Shown here piece by piece: positions 6,329 to 13,800 of a DNA stretch of 35,322 bases (position 1 is its first letter; each line of letters starts with the position of its first letter). Below the pieces are notes generated by a model, which saw nothing but the letters and a program-made list of their open reading frames with translations, was not told the origin of the DNA and did no database searches. The DNA is taken from the NCBI GenBank assembly GCA_964446685.1, contig CAYUPO010000012.1:1-35322 (forward strand), in the 5' to 3' direction. Position numbers and translations under genes: made by a program. This stretch comes from CAZWRN01 sp964446685. GTDB lineage: Bacteria; Patescibacteriota; Microgenomatia; Daviesbacterales; UBA10151.

Positions 6329-6988
6329 CAGCAAGACATATTCGCCTTTTGGCTCTTTTTTGGCATAATATTCGGTCCATTCCGAGGCTCGTTTGGTGAC
6401 AACTTCCTGATGGATTTTGGTTAATTCCCGGGCTAAGGAGATTTCCGGATCATCCAGTAAATCTTTTATTTCTTCCAGTGGCTTTCTGAGTTTGAAAGGT
6501 GCGGCAAAGAAAATAAAGGTTGTCGGGATAGCTTGGTGAATTTCCTTTAGTTTTTGTAAAAGTGTAGTTCTTGCACCGGATTTTTCTGGAAAATAGCCTA
6601 AAAACATAAATTTATCTGGTGGAAAGCCAGACAGAGTTAAAGCAGTAATAGGGGCAGATGGACCAGGCAAAGAATCAATTTGAATATTTTCTTTGAGACA
6701 TTCTCTGACTAATTTGAAACCTGGATCTGATACGAGTGGAGTGCCTGCATCGGAAACAAGGGCAAGATTTTCGCCTTGTTGGAGTTTTTGGATCAGATAG
6801 GGGATTTGTTTGGTTTCATTGTAGTCATTTAGGATAATGAGGGGTTTTTTAATTTCGTAGTGACTCAGGAGTATGCCAGTTCTTCTGGTGTCTTCACAGA
6901 TAATACTATCTGCCTCTTTGAGTATTTCCAATGAACGCAGAGTGATATCTTTTAAATTACCAATTGGAGTTGCAATAAGAGAGAGCAT
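6314..6988 (-). CDS. rsmI: 16S rRNA 2'-O-methyltransferase RsmI
   Basis: A 224-residue tetrapyrrole-methylase-fold enzyme that uses SAM to 2'-O-methylate C1402 of 16S rRNA. The family signatures are complete: IATPIGNLKDITLRSLEIL at the N terminus, ICEDTRRTGILLSHY, VSDAGTPLVSDPGFKLV, and LPGPSAPITALTLSGFPPDKFMFLGYFP. It is shorter than the roughly 285-residue E. coli enzyme because it ends after the catalytic fold (EYVLLLRLS) without the small C-terminal domain. It lies 5 nt downstream of dedA on the same strand, and no separate promoter is obvious, so the two are probably co-transcribed. Confidence 0.95.
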   Translation of the reverse strand: MLSLIATPIGNLKDITLRSLEILKEADSIICEDTRRTGILLSHYEIKKPLIILNDYNETKQIPYLIQKLQQGENLALVSDAGTPLVSDPGFKLVRECLKENIQIDSLPGPSAPITALTLSGFPPDKFMFLGYFPEKSGARTTLLQKLKEIHQAIPTTFIFFAAPFKLRKPLEEIKDLLDDPEISLARELTKIHQEVVTKRASEWTEYYAKKEPKGEYVLLLRLS

Positions 6989-6993
6989 ACTGA

Positions 6994-7641
6994 TTATTTC
7001 TTAAGTTTAAGAAACTTGAAGATATTATTTCTGGCGCCTTCATCTTTGAGGATATGGTAAACAGCTGGTAGAACTGAAGCAATAATAATCAGGAAAATTA
7101 CTTTCTCGAAATTTTCTTTGATGATCGGAATATTACCAAAAAAGTAACCGGCTAATGTCAGTCCAATTGCCCATAATGCGCCACCAATAATATTGTAGGA
7201 TAAAAAGGTCGAATATTTCATTTGACCAATACCGGCAACAACAGGAGCAAAAGTGCGGATAAATGGCATAAAGCGAGCTAGAATTATGGTTTTTCCACCA
7301 TGTTTCTCATAGAAAGCTTCAGCTTTTTTGAGATGATCTTTATGAAACAAAAGTGAGTCCTCTTTTTGGAAAAGCTTTCTACCATAACGGTGTCCGATCC
7401 AGTAACCAACGCTATCGCCAACTACAGCAGCGATAAATGAACCGATGGTTAATAAAGTAATATCAAAATAACCTAAAGAGGCGATAAATCCGGCTGTAAA
7501 AAGAAGTGAGTCCCCAGGAAGAAAAAAGCCAATTAACAGTCCTGATTCAACAAATACAATCGCATAAACTCCAAAAAGTCCAATAGCCTGAATCACCCCT
7601 GCCAAATCCCCATGTAATAATTCTTTAAAATCAAAGCCCAT
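6994..7641 (-). CDS. dedA: DedA family membrane protein
   Basis: A 215-residue integral membrane protein of the DedA/SNARE-associated (PF09335) family. Conserved blocks are ESGLLIGFFLPGDSLLFTAGFIA near residues 32-54, GDSVGYWIGHRYGRKLF, and FARFMPFIRTFAPVVAGIGQMKYSTFLSYNIIGGALWA (the latter reading LARFMPFIRT in the protein). These carry the acidic and Arg residues needed for lipid-carrier transport in studied members. DedA proteins are linked to undecaprenyl-phosphate or phospholipid flipping and to proton-motive-force maintenance. A TATAAT box ends 7 nt before the ATG, suggesting a leaderless transcript that continues into rsmI. Confidence 0.92.
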   Translation of the reverse strand: MGFDFKELLHGDLAGVIQAIGLFGVYAIVFVESGLLIGFFLPGDSLLFTAGFIASLGYFDITLLTIGSFIAAVVGDSVGYWIGHRYGRKLFQKEDSLLFHKDHLKKAEAFYEKHGGKTIILARFMPFIRTFAPVVAGIGQMKYSTFLSYNIIGGALWAIGLTLAGYFFGNIPIIKENFEKVIFLIIIASVLPAVYHILKDEGARNNIFKFLKLKK

Positions 7642-7648
7642 GGAAGAG

Positions 7649-7654
7649 ATTATA
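7649..7654 (-). promoter_or_regulatory. -10 box for dedA-rsmI
   Basis: Perfect TATAAT on the minus strand, ending 7 nt upstream of the dedA ATG at 7641. Confidence 0.5.
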
Positions 7655-7692
7655 GCTGATTAGAGATAATTTGGGAACTCAGGAAGATTAAT

Positions 7693-8304
7693 TTAGAATC
7701 GGCGGATGACTCCGACACATTTACCTTGAATTTTGACGTCGGTGGCATAGATTGGTTGCATAGCTGAGTTAGCTGGTTCCAGTCTGATTCTGGTGGCTTC
7801 TTTATAAAACTTTTTTAATGTGGCGAGTCCGTTATCCAGTAAGGCGACTACTATTTCACCATTTCTGGCGGTATTTTGTTCTTCAATGATGACATAATCT
7901 CCATCTAAGATCCCTTCTTCAATCATGGAATCTCCTTTGACCTGCAGGACATATGATTTCTTTTTATCTGAGATATAAGAAGGTGAAACACCAATTGTAG
8001 CTCCTGGATCAGTAAAGGGAAGGATTGGCTGGCCGGCTGCGATGAACCCTAAAACAGGTAATTCAATAGTTCTTGGTGTGGAATAAGCTGCGTCAGTCAC
8101 TTCAATTCCTCTGACTGAACCGTCGAATTTTTTGATGACTCCTTTTTTGACCAAAGCCTGGACATGTTCATGGACTGTAGCTAAGGAGGAGACTCCCATA
8201 GCTTCGGCAATTTCTCCCAGTGTTGGGGAATAGCCATATTTATCAATGTAATCTTTGATAAATTTTAAGATCTGTTTTTGTCGTTTGTATAATGTAACTG
8301 GCAT
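7693..8304 (-). CDS. lexA: LexA repressor
   Basis: A 203-residue SOS repressor. The N-terminal winged helix spans about residues 1-70, with GYSPTLGEIAEAMGVSSLATVHEHVQAL as the helix-turn-helix. The autocleavage bond is Ala90-Gly91 (GFIAAGQPI). The catalytic dyad is Ser126 (KGDSMIEEGI) and Lys164 (LATLKKFY). All elements for RecA-stimulated self-cleavage are present, so it should be a working regulator. An extended -10-like TGaTACATT ends 6 nt before the ATG and partly overlaps an array of GTRTCAN heptamers (8314-8341), the same motif found before uvrB. It is followed by dedA-rsmI on the same strand after 51 nt. Confidence 0.96.
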   Translation of the reverse strand: MPVTLYKRQKQILKFIKDYIDKYGYSPTLGEIAEAMGVSSLATVHEHVQALVKKGVIKKFDGSVRGIEVTDAAYSTPRTIELPVLGFIAAGQPILPFTDPGATIGVSPSYISDKKKSYVLQVKGDSMIEEGILDGDYVIIEEQNTARNGEIVVALLDNGLATLKKFYKEATRIRLEPANSAMQPIYATDVKIQGKCVGVIRRF

Positions 8305-8310
8305 ATATGT

Positions 8311-8319
8311 AATGTATCA
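8311..8319 (-). promoter_or_regulatory. Extended -10 for lexA inside a heptamer array
   Basis: On the minus strand this reads TGaTACATT, ending 6 nt before the lexA start codon. The TGATAC part is supplied by the first heptamer of the array, so the repeat has become part of the promoter. Confidence 0.4.
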
Positions 8320-8341
8320 GGTATCAAGTGTCATGTGTCAA
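8314..8341 (+). repeat. GTRTCAN heptamer array, left flank of the four-helix-bundle gene
   Basis: Four exact 7-nt units: GTATCAG, GTATCAA, GTGTCAT, GTGTCAA. The TGA stop of the four-helix-bundle gene (8338-8340, minus strand) lies inside the last unit. Copy 8698-8725 is its inverted partner: aligned in the same sense over 28 nt, the two share 23 positions. Confidence 0.8.
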
Positions 8342-8706
8342 ATTTTATGTTTCAACGATTTGATTAAGCCGTTTAATAGATTTCCAACAATAATTCTTTG
8401 GTTCTCGAATTCTTCATATTCCGTCTGAGATATGAAGGCTAAGTCTAAAGCTAACAGAAAATAGTATTCTACTTCTACTAGAGATCCGTTTGCAAAATCT
8501 AAATGGTGTAAAAATTCTTTTAAGGAAGTTTTTACATGTCCTTCAACGATATTTGAAGGCACTGAAACCATTGCTCTTTTTAATTGGTTTGTTAACCCAA
8601 ATAATTCGGATTTTGGAAACTTGTTAGATAATCTGTAAACGAGCAGAGTCAGATTGTGTGCTTCTTCCCAAACCTTTAATCGTTTGAACCCTTTTTCTTG
8701 ACTCAT
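8338..8706 (-). CDS. Four-helix-bundle (23S rRNA intervening-sequence type) protein
   Basis: A 122-residue all-helical protein of the S23/four-helix-bundle family, first known from intervening sequences of 23S rRNA genes and common as a free gene in CPR genomes. Diagnostic segments are FKRLKVWEEAHNLTLLVYRLSNKFPKSELFGL, then NQLKRAMVSVPSNIVEGH, and LVEVEYYFLLALDLAFI. Its molecular function is unknown. The ATG at 8706 is chosen because homologs start directly before this ..FKRLKVWEEA segment. An in-frame ATG at 8727 would only add residues translated from the flanking repeat. Start and stop codons both lie inside inverted heptamer arrays, so the gene looks like the cargo of a small repeat-bounded cassette. 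Confidence 0.85.
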   Translation of the reverse strand: MSQEKGFKRLKVWEEAHNLTLLVYRLSNKFPKSELFGLTNQLKRAMVSVPSNIVEGHVKTSLKEFLHHLDFANGSLVEVEYYFLLALDLAFISQTEYEEFENQRIIVGNLLNGLIKSLKHKI

Positions 8707-8725
8707 GACACTTGAAACGTGACTC
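8698..8725 (-). repeat. Heptamer array, right flank of the four-helix-bundle gene (inverted)
   Basis: On the minus strand the units are GAGTCAC, GTTTCAA, GTGTCAT, GAGTCAA. It is the inverted counterpart of 8314-8341 and covers the start codon of the four-helix-bundle gene. Confidence 0.8.
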
Positions 8726-8812
8726 ATTTAATATACAAACAAAACCCGAATCTGTCAACTGGTGAAAAATAGTATTTTCTAGATCAATATCCGAAGGAAA
8801 AGCGTAAATTAC

Positions 8813-8958
8813 AATTTCTAATTAACCTAATTTCTAATATCTGAGCAAAGCTCCTGCTTCGCAGTAAACAAATCTCAAATTCTAATGACTAAAACTATTT
8901 AGACATTTATGTATTAGGCATTGTTTAGATTAATTAGAAATTAGGGTACTTAGAAATT
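8813..8958 (+). repeat. AATTTCT-type inverted repeat, copy A
   Basis: The left arm (8813-8838) has AATTTCT units and TTCTAATTAAC, differing by one base from the left arm of the copy at 26178-26295. The right arm (about 8920-8958) carries the reverse complement, with ATTGTTTAG followed by AGAAATTAG. The interior has TAATGACTAA and a GC-richer AGCTCCTGCTTCGCAG hairpin. It ends just before the promoter of the dehydrogenase gene. No gene is seen in 8728-9006. Confidence 0.75.
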
Positions 8959-8966
8959 TTCTATGG

Positions 8967-8995
8967 TTGTCTTCACCCATAGTTCTTGTTATCAT
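8967..8995 (+). promoter_or_regulatory. Promoter of the nucleotide-sugar dehydrogenase gene
   Basis: TTGTCT (8967-8972), a 17-nt spacer and TATCAT (8990-8995). The -10 ends 11 nt before the ATG at 9007, leaving a 0-5 nt leader. Confidence 0.6.
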
Positions 8996-9006
8996 ATTTG
9001 CACATC

Positions 9007-9849
9007 ATGGGTGAAAATACAATTGGAATTATTGGTTATGGAATAGTCGGACAGGCTGTTGAATACGGCTTTAAGAGTGAACAGATTTTTAAATACGATA
9101 AATTTAAGGATTATTTATCACTGGAGGAAGTTTGCCAGAAATCTGAATTTATTTTTATATGTGTACCAACTCCGATCTTAGAAGATGGTTCAGGAATTGA
9201 TCTTTCAATAGTTGATGAAGTAGTCGGTCAGATTGCCGGAATTATTAAAGGAACTGACAAGATAATTGTTATCAAATCCACTTCAGTGCCAGGAACTACC
9301 GCCCGACTTTCGAAAGAGTATCCGGATGTTAACTTTGCTTTTAATCCTGAATTTTTGACAGAAGCTAACTTTCTGGAAGACTTTGTTAATTCAGACCGTT
9401 GTGTAATTGGTGCTTTTGATGATTTGACTTCCCGCAGACTGGTTTCTTTGTATAAAAAACATTTCCCTAAAATGCCTATTTTTCAGTCTGATCCAACTAC
9501 GGCTGAAATGGTGAAATATATGGCCAATTGTTATCTGGCTACCAAAGTCATTTTTGCAAATGAGATGTTTGATCTGTGCGAGAAACTGGGAATTAAATAT
9601 GAAGAAGTGAAAAAGTTAACTGTGGCAGATCACCGAATTTATGATTCCCATCTGGATGTTACAACAATGCGAGGATTTGGCGGCAAATGTTTTCCCAAAG
9701 ATATGATGGCACTGATTGGTCTGGCTGATAAATTAGATGTTGATACAGAGTTATTAGATACAGCCTGGAAGAAAAACCTAAAGATTCGAAAAGTAAAAGA
9801 TTGGGAAGAAATACCGTTCGCAGTCACCAAGAAGAATTCTGCGGAGTAA
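9007..9849 (+). CDS. Short UDP-glucose/GDP-mannose dehydrogenase family protein
   Basis: A 280-residue NAD-dependent nucleotide-sugar dehydrogenase homolog. The N-terminal Rossmann domain has IGIIGYGIVGQAVEYGF (G-x-G-x-x-G), CVPTPILEDGSGID, and KSTSVPGTTARL. The central domain has FNPEFLTEANFLEDF, PTTAEMVKYMANCYLATKVIFANE, and RGFGGKCFPKD, whose Cys228 is the catalytic nucleophile. Full-length enzymes (about 390-450 residues) continue with a C-terminal UDP-binding domain. Here the protein ends about 50 residues after the Cys. Catalytic residues are retained, so it may still oxidise a UDP- or GDP-sugar with a partner or as a minimal form. ATG 9007 is chosen over TTG 8986 because of the promoter spacing. 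It probably serves surface polysaccharide synthesis. Confidence 0.85.
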   Translation: MGENTIGIIGYGIVGQAVEYGFKSEQIFKYDKFKDYLSLEEVCQKSEFIFICVPTPILEDGSGIDLSIVDEVVGQIAGIIKGTDKIIVIKSTSVPGTTARLSKEYPDVNFAFNPEFLTEANFLEDFVNSDRCVIGAFDDLTSRRLVSLYKKHFPKMPIFQSDPTTAEMVKYMANCYLATKVIFANEMFDLCEKLGIKYEEVKKLTVADHRIYDSHLDVTTMRGFGGKCFPKDMMALIGLADKLDVDTELLDTAWKKNLKIRKVKDWEEIPFAVTKKNSAE

Positions 9850-9898
9850 CTGCGAAAATTCAAAGCACGAAATTCGAAACTGTTAAAAACAAATTGTC

Positions 9899-9947
9899 GT
9901 CATTGCGAGGAGTGGATTCGACAAGCTCACCACGACGAAGCAATCTT
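9899..9947 (+). repeat. REP-like palindromic repeat, copy 3
   Basis: Starts GTCATTGCGAGGAGTGGATT and ends GACGAAGCAATCTT. It matches the reverse complement of 127-174 almost perfectly and is the left partner of the inverted pair that brackets the GIY-YIG gene at 9955-10248. Confidence 0.85.
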
Positions 9948-9954
9948 CTTAATG

Positions 9955-10248
9955 TTAAAGTATTGTCTGATATAAATCTTCAAAGGTTGGGTTATTTTTC
10001 TCAATAATTTGTAACTTATTTTCTCTGGAGCCACCCTTTATTTGTTTTTCTCTTAAGATTGCGTTTTCAATATCTTCAAATTGATCAAAATATACTAACT
10101 TAGTTACATTATATTTCTCTGTAAATCCTTTTACTAAATGGTTTTTGTGTTCAAAGATTTGTTTTATTAGGTCTGATGTAACACCAACATATAACACTTT
10201 ATTTGTAATATTAGTCAGTATATAAACATATGAGTATTTGTTAGGCAT
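9955..10248 (-). CDS. GIY-YIG (URI-type) small endonuclease between inverted repeats
   Basis: A 97-residue single-domain GIY-YIG nuclease. SYVYILTN...LYVGVTSDL gives the two motif strands, with Y-V-G in place of Y-I-G. EHKN, FTEKYNVTKLVYFDQF and AILREKQIKGGSRENKLQIIEKNNP match the YhbQ/URI subfamily, including the Glu in REKQIKG. The Arg expected in DL..R is replaced (DLIKQIFEHK), so catalysis may be impaired. The gene is bracketed by REP-like repeats in opposite orientation at 9899-9947 and 10254-10280, which suggests a small mobile unit. No promoter or Shine-Dalgarno is clear, as the upstream base run is the repeat itself. Confidence 0.85.
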   Translation of the reverse strand: MPNKYSYVYILTNITNKVLYVGVTSDLIKQIFEHKNHLVKGFTEKYNVTKLVYFDQFEDIENAILREKQIKGGSRENKLQIIEKNNPTFEDLYQTIL

Positions 10249-10253
10249 GGATT

Positions 10254-10280
10254 AGATTGCTTCGCTCCGCTCGCAATGAC
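10254..10280 (-). repeat. REP-like palindromic repeat, copy 4 (short, inverted)
   Basis: On the minus strand this reads GTCATTGCGAGCGGAGCGAAG and then CAATCT, a 27-nt form of the same repeat. It faces copy 3 across the GIY-YIG gene. Confidence 0.85.
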
Positions 10281-10339
10281 GGTAGTTAAAAGTGATTTTA
10301 TGTGTGGTTAATTAAAAATGCAAAATATACTATAAATGA

Positions 10340-10807
10340 TTACTGGGTAGGCGTTTGTGGTGGGGTACCGGTTGGTGGCATTTGAGGAGGGGTTCCTGTA
10401 GGAGGTGTTCCAGCTGGGGGAGCAACTGGAGTTGTTGGCTTTTTTGCTAAAATATTTTTAATTTCCTGAACGATCTGGTCTGGTGTGTAAGCTGCTTTAA
10501 CCAGATAGCCATCAGCTCCCAGTTCAAAACCCTGTTTAATAACTGCATCTTGTCCCAGATTAGTTAATAAAACAACAGGTGTGGCTTTGGAGATAGGATT
10601 TTGTTTGATTTTTTGTAAGATTTGCAGACCATTAATATCTGGCAACATGATATCAAGTAATATCAGGTCGTAAGCATTTTTTTCAGCAGCAGCCAAACCT
10701 TCGTTACCCATTCCAAAAGCATCTGTCATCAGACCTGCCAGATCCAGCTGCCGTTTATAAAGGTCACGGATATATTCTTCGTCTTCAACTAAAAGAAGTT
10801 TACTCAT
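10340..10807 (-). CDS. CheY-like response regulator with Pro/Thr-rich tail
   Basis: A 155-residue single receiver domain (residues 1-122) followed by a 33-residue low-complexity tail of TPPxGTPP-type repeats. Receiver residues are intact: acidic pair Glu8-Asp9, phosphoacceptor Asp52 (LILLDIMLPDING), Thr82 (PVVLLTN) and Lys104 (GYLVKAA). There is no DNA-binding output domain, so it must act through protein contacts, perhaps via the tail. It lies 59 nt downstream of the giant zincin/UbiB protein, which itself follows a histidine kinase on the same strand. This makes the kinase its likely cognate sensor. It also has a good promoter of its own (TAGACA, 18 nt, TATAAT), ending 11 nt before the ATG. 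Confidence 0.92.
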   Translation of the reverse strand: MSKLLLVEDEEYIRDLYKRQLDLAGLMTDAFGMGNEGLAAAEKNAYDLILLDIMLPDINGLQILQKIKQNPISKATPVVLLTNLGQDAVIKQGFELGADGYLVKAAYTPDQIVQEIKNILAKKPTTPVAPPAGTPPTGTPPQMPPTGTPPQTPTQ

Positions 10808-10818
10808 TGCTTGATTTG

Positions 10819-10848
10819 ATTATATGCATACATTGAAGTGTTTGTCTA
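10819..10848 (-). promoter_or_regulatory. Promoter of the response regulator
   Basis: On the minus strand: TAGACA (10848-10843), an 18-nt spacer, and TATAAT (10824-10819), then 11 nt to the ATG. It sits in the 59-nt gap after the giant gene, so the regulator can be expressed separately. Confidence 0.6.
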
Positions 10849-10866
10849 TAAATAATAACTCTGCTA

Positions 10867-13800
10867 CTACTGAATATATTGGGTAGTTCTAGCTATTTCC
10901 TCAAGTTCTAGTCCGTGACGTTTGGTCAATTCCTGAAAGGCAGCAATATTTCGAATCATCAATCTAAACTTTAGAGGTATCTCAAATGATTCTCCCTCTT
11001 TTTTGGATAAATCCATAAATAAGGTATTAAGAAGAGATATTTTATTGACTGAGCCTCTGGCAAATTGTTTGGCAAATTCAGAAGCCAGTTCGCCAAAAAC
11101 AGCTGCTGTTGTAACCCCTTTTTTTATTCCCCGAACATTGTTGTGTGTTAATAAATAATCGATAGTTGAGTAGGCAAAGTCACTGATATTACTACCGTCG
11201 ACCATTTTCCGAATAATACTAGCTTCATTTTCATTAAGTTTTAAAAATAAGCTACGATCTATTACTCCCATTTTAATATCCTCACCTGATGTGTCTGCTA
11301 TCATATTTCCAACATGTGGATCAGAATGTACTAAATATTCTTTTTGACCGGATTTATTTGTTAATGGTTCTTTTAGTTGATACAAGAAAAATTCCGTCAT
11401 TGTCCAGACTAAATCTTGTTTAGTTTCCTTATCAACTGTTGGATCATTGAGAATTTGATTAACCGTTCTGCCTGGTACTAACTCTTCAGAGGTTAATTTA
11501 TTTCCTGTAAATATTCTATCTGGGGCGTAAACACTACCAAATCCTGCCGACTGATTGTATTTCTCTAGCGTTTGTTTAAATGCATCATCATCCTGTTCAA
11601 AAGATGAGTCATTAATATCAGCCAAGCACCAGTTTTGTGATAAATCAATCAACATGGATCCTGTTCGGGCTTGATCTCTGACTTTAAGATCCTGGCTTTT
11701 ATCGGAAACCGTATCTAAGACAGTTTTAGCTGCTGAATAAGTATCTTTTAACCTAGCTGCTACATTAGGGTTTTTCATTTTTAAAGTTCCTGCTTTATCT
11801 GAACCATCCGGCTGTCTGAAATGCGCTTCATAAGTTGTCTGCAGACTTCCTCCGCCCAAACATTTTTTTACTGTGGTATTTTTTAGTAACTCTTCTATTT
11901 CAGGTGAGTCTTGTGCCATGCGGTTAAGATTTTCCCAGAAAAAGACCTTATTAAGTGCTGGAACTGCATCAAAGGCGGCTGACAGGCGTTTATGCATTTC
12001 GGGAGGGAAATTATAGAATTGAACAGCTAGTTGAAGTGCTCTGATTCCTAATGCGCCACTAGATTCTACCCCTTTAATAATAGCTTCAATACCAGCATCT
12101 ACCCCTTCATGTAATGGTTTTTCAGGGGTTGATGTACTTTCAGAAGACCTTATGGTAGTTTGAAGTGAATTTATGGCCTGATCATAAACACGGTCACTAT
12201 GATTGGATAGAGAAAAAAGAGGTGAATCAGGATCAGTGTGATATCCTAGGCCAAATTGAGTGATCTGTTGTGTAGGAGAGTCTATCAGATATTTGAGTTG
12301 GTCTTCAGTTAGTTCATCACCGAGTTTGTATGTTTTATATCCGTTATTGTGCTGGGTAAAATGTGTTTCTTTTAGTTTATTTACATCAATCTTTTCCATT
12401 TGTAATGAACGTCCAAAGAGTGGTCCTAACATATTTGCAGTTGGCAGGGCAATTAGTTTGGCATCGATATCTAAACAGGCTTGTTTTAAAGCTTCTTTTA
12501 TAAGTCCTTCAGGTAAATCTAATGCATTTACTAGTTGTGCTGATAAGTTTTCTCTTCCGTAAACAGATGTCAATGCTCCTTTGTTATCGGTTAAAGCTTT
12601 GTGAAGAATTACGATCCTTTGTAATGGTGATAATGCATGAATATTGTCGAAAATATCCTTGACCGATTTGAAAGAACTTCGGGCTTTGTCATTTACGGTA
12701 AATTTGAGATTGTCTTTGTCAAAACTAACAAACTCATCATTACTATATCTCCTGCCTGATGCGGTTTCTCCATTAAGTGTTGCGTTTAACCACTTTAGGG
12801 CAAAATCGGTACTTTGACTTTTCTGGATATGCGGATCTCCAGTACATGTTTCAAAAATATTTTGCAGTTGTCCAATAAACAGAGAGGTGGCAAAATCAGT
12901 TGTAGCTATGGCTGATAATTCTTTAGAGCCATTTAAATATCCCTCTAAACGGGGACCAAGACTTTTTTTAAATTCCCGATATTCATCTATAGTGTCAATC
13001 TGTTCTGCCAGAATCACAATTCCTTCAGGACCAATTCTGTCGCTATTTTTGATCAGATATTCTGTTTTATTTTTTAAATCTGCATCAGGGGAATTGAGAT
13101 ACTTTAGGTTAATATCACGAAGTAATTGGTTGCGCTGAGGATTATCAGGGAAAAAGTCTCCAATAAAGTTGTATAAATCATCAAGTTCATCTTGGGGAAT
13201 GCCAGCATTTATAATTGTTTCAAGATTGGTGACTATTGGAGCATTGAAATAAAGACTGAGAGCTCCATCGTGGAAGATATTGTATTCTGTTGCTTGCATT
13301 CCATATCCATTGGAGTTTGGCTTACCGTAACCAATAGCTCTGACATTAGCCGCTGCTTCAACAATAGTTTGTTTTAGTTCATTTATAGTCCTGGCTTGGA
13401 ATGTGTGTTTGCTTTCCTCGGCTAATCTTTGAAAAAGAGGATGTTTTTGAAGTCTGTCATACTGATTTACCACAAACGTTGTTGAATTAAATTCATCTAC
13501 ACGTGTTTGATCAAAGACTGCTCCATTAAGTCGTAGCTTCTGATTAAACGAAATTAAATTATTACCAAGATTTATAAGTTGAGTCATGGATAAAGATTGC
13601 CAATTTAGAGCTGTTTCCTGGGTTAGTTCATCCAAAAAAGCATAGTAATCATCTGAGTCATGACCGTACATATTCCTGGCAATTGCAATCCCATAGCTGA
13701 ATTTTTGATATTTTTGGTTTAACTCAGCCTCTTCGGGAGATATACTTAATTTATAGTAAAACGAAAATCCTGTTTTGATATCATTGCCTGCTAGATAATC

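Noticed and set aside
8986..9006. TTG 8986 as the dehydrogenase start
   Set aside because: It lies upstream of or within the -10 box (8990-8995) and adds residues not seen before the Rossmann strand in the family.
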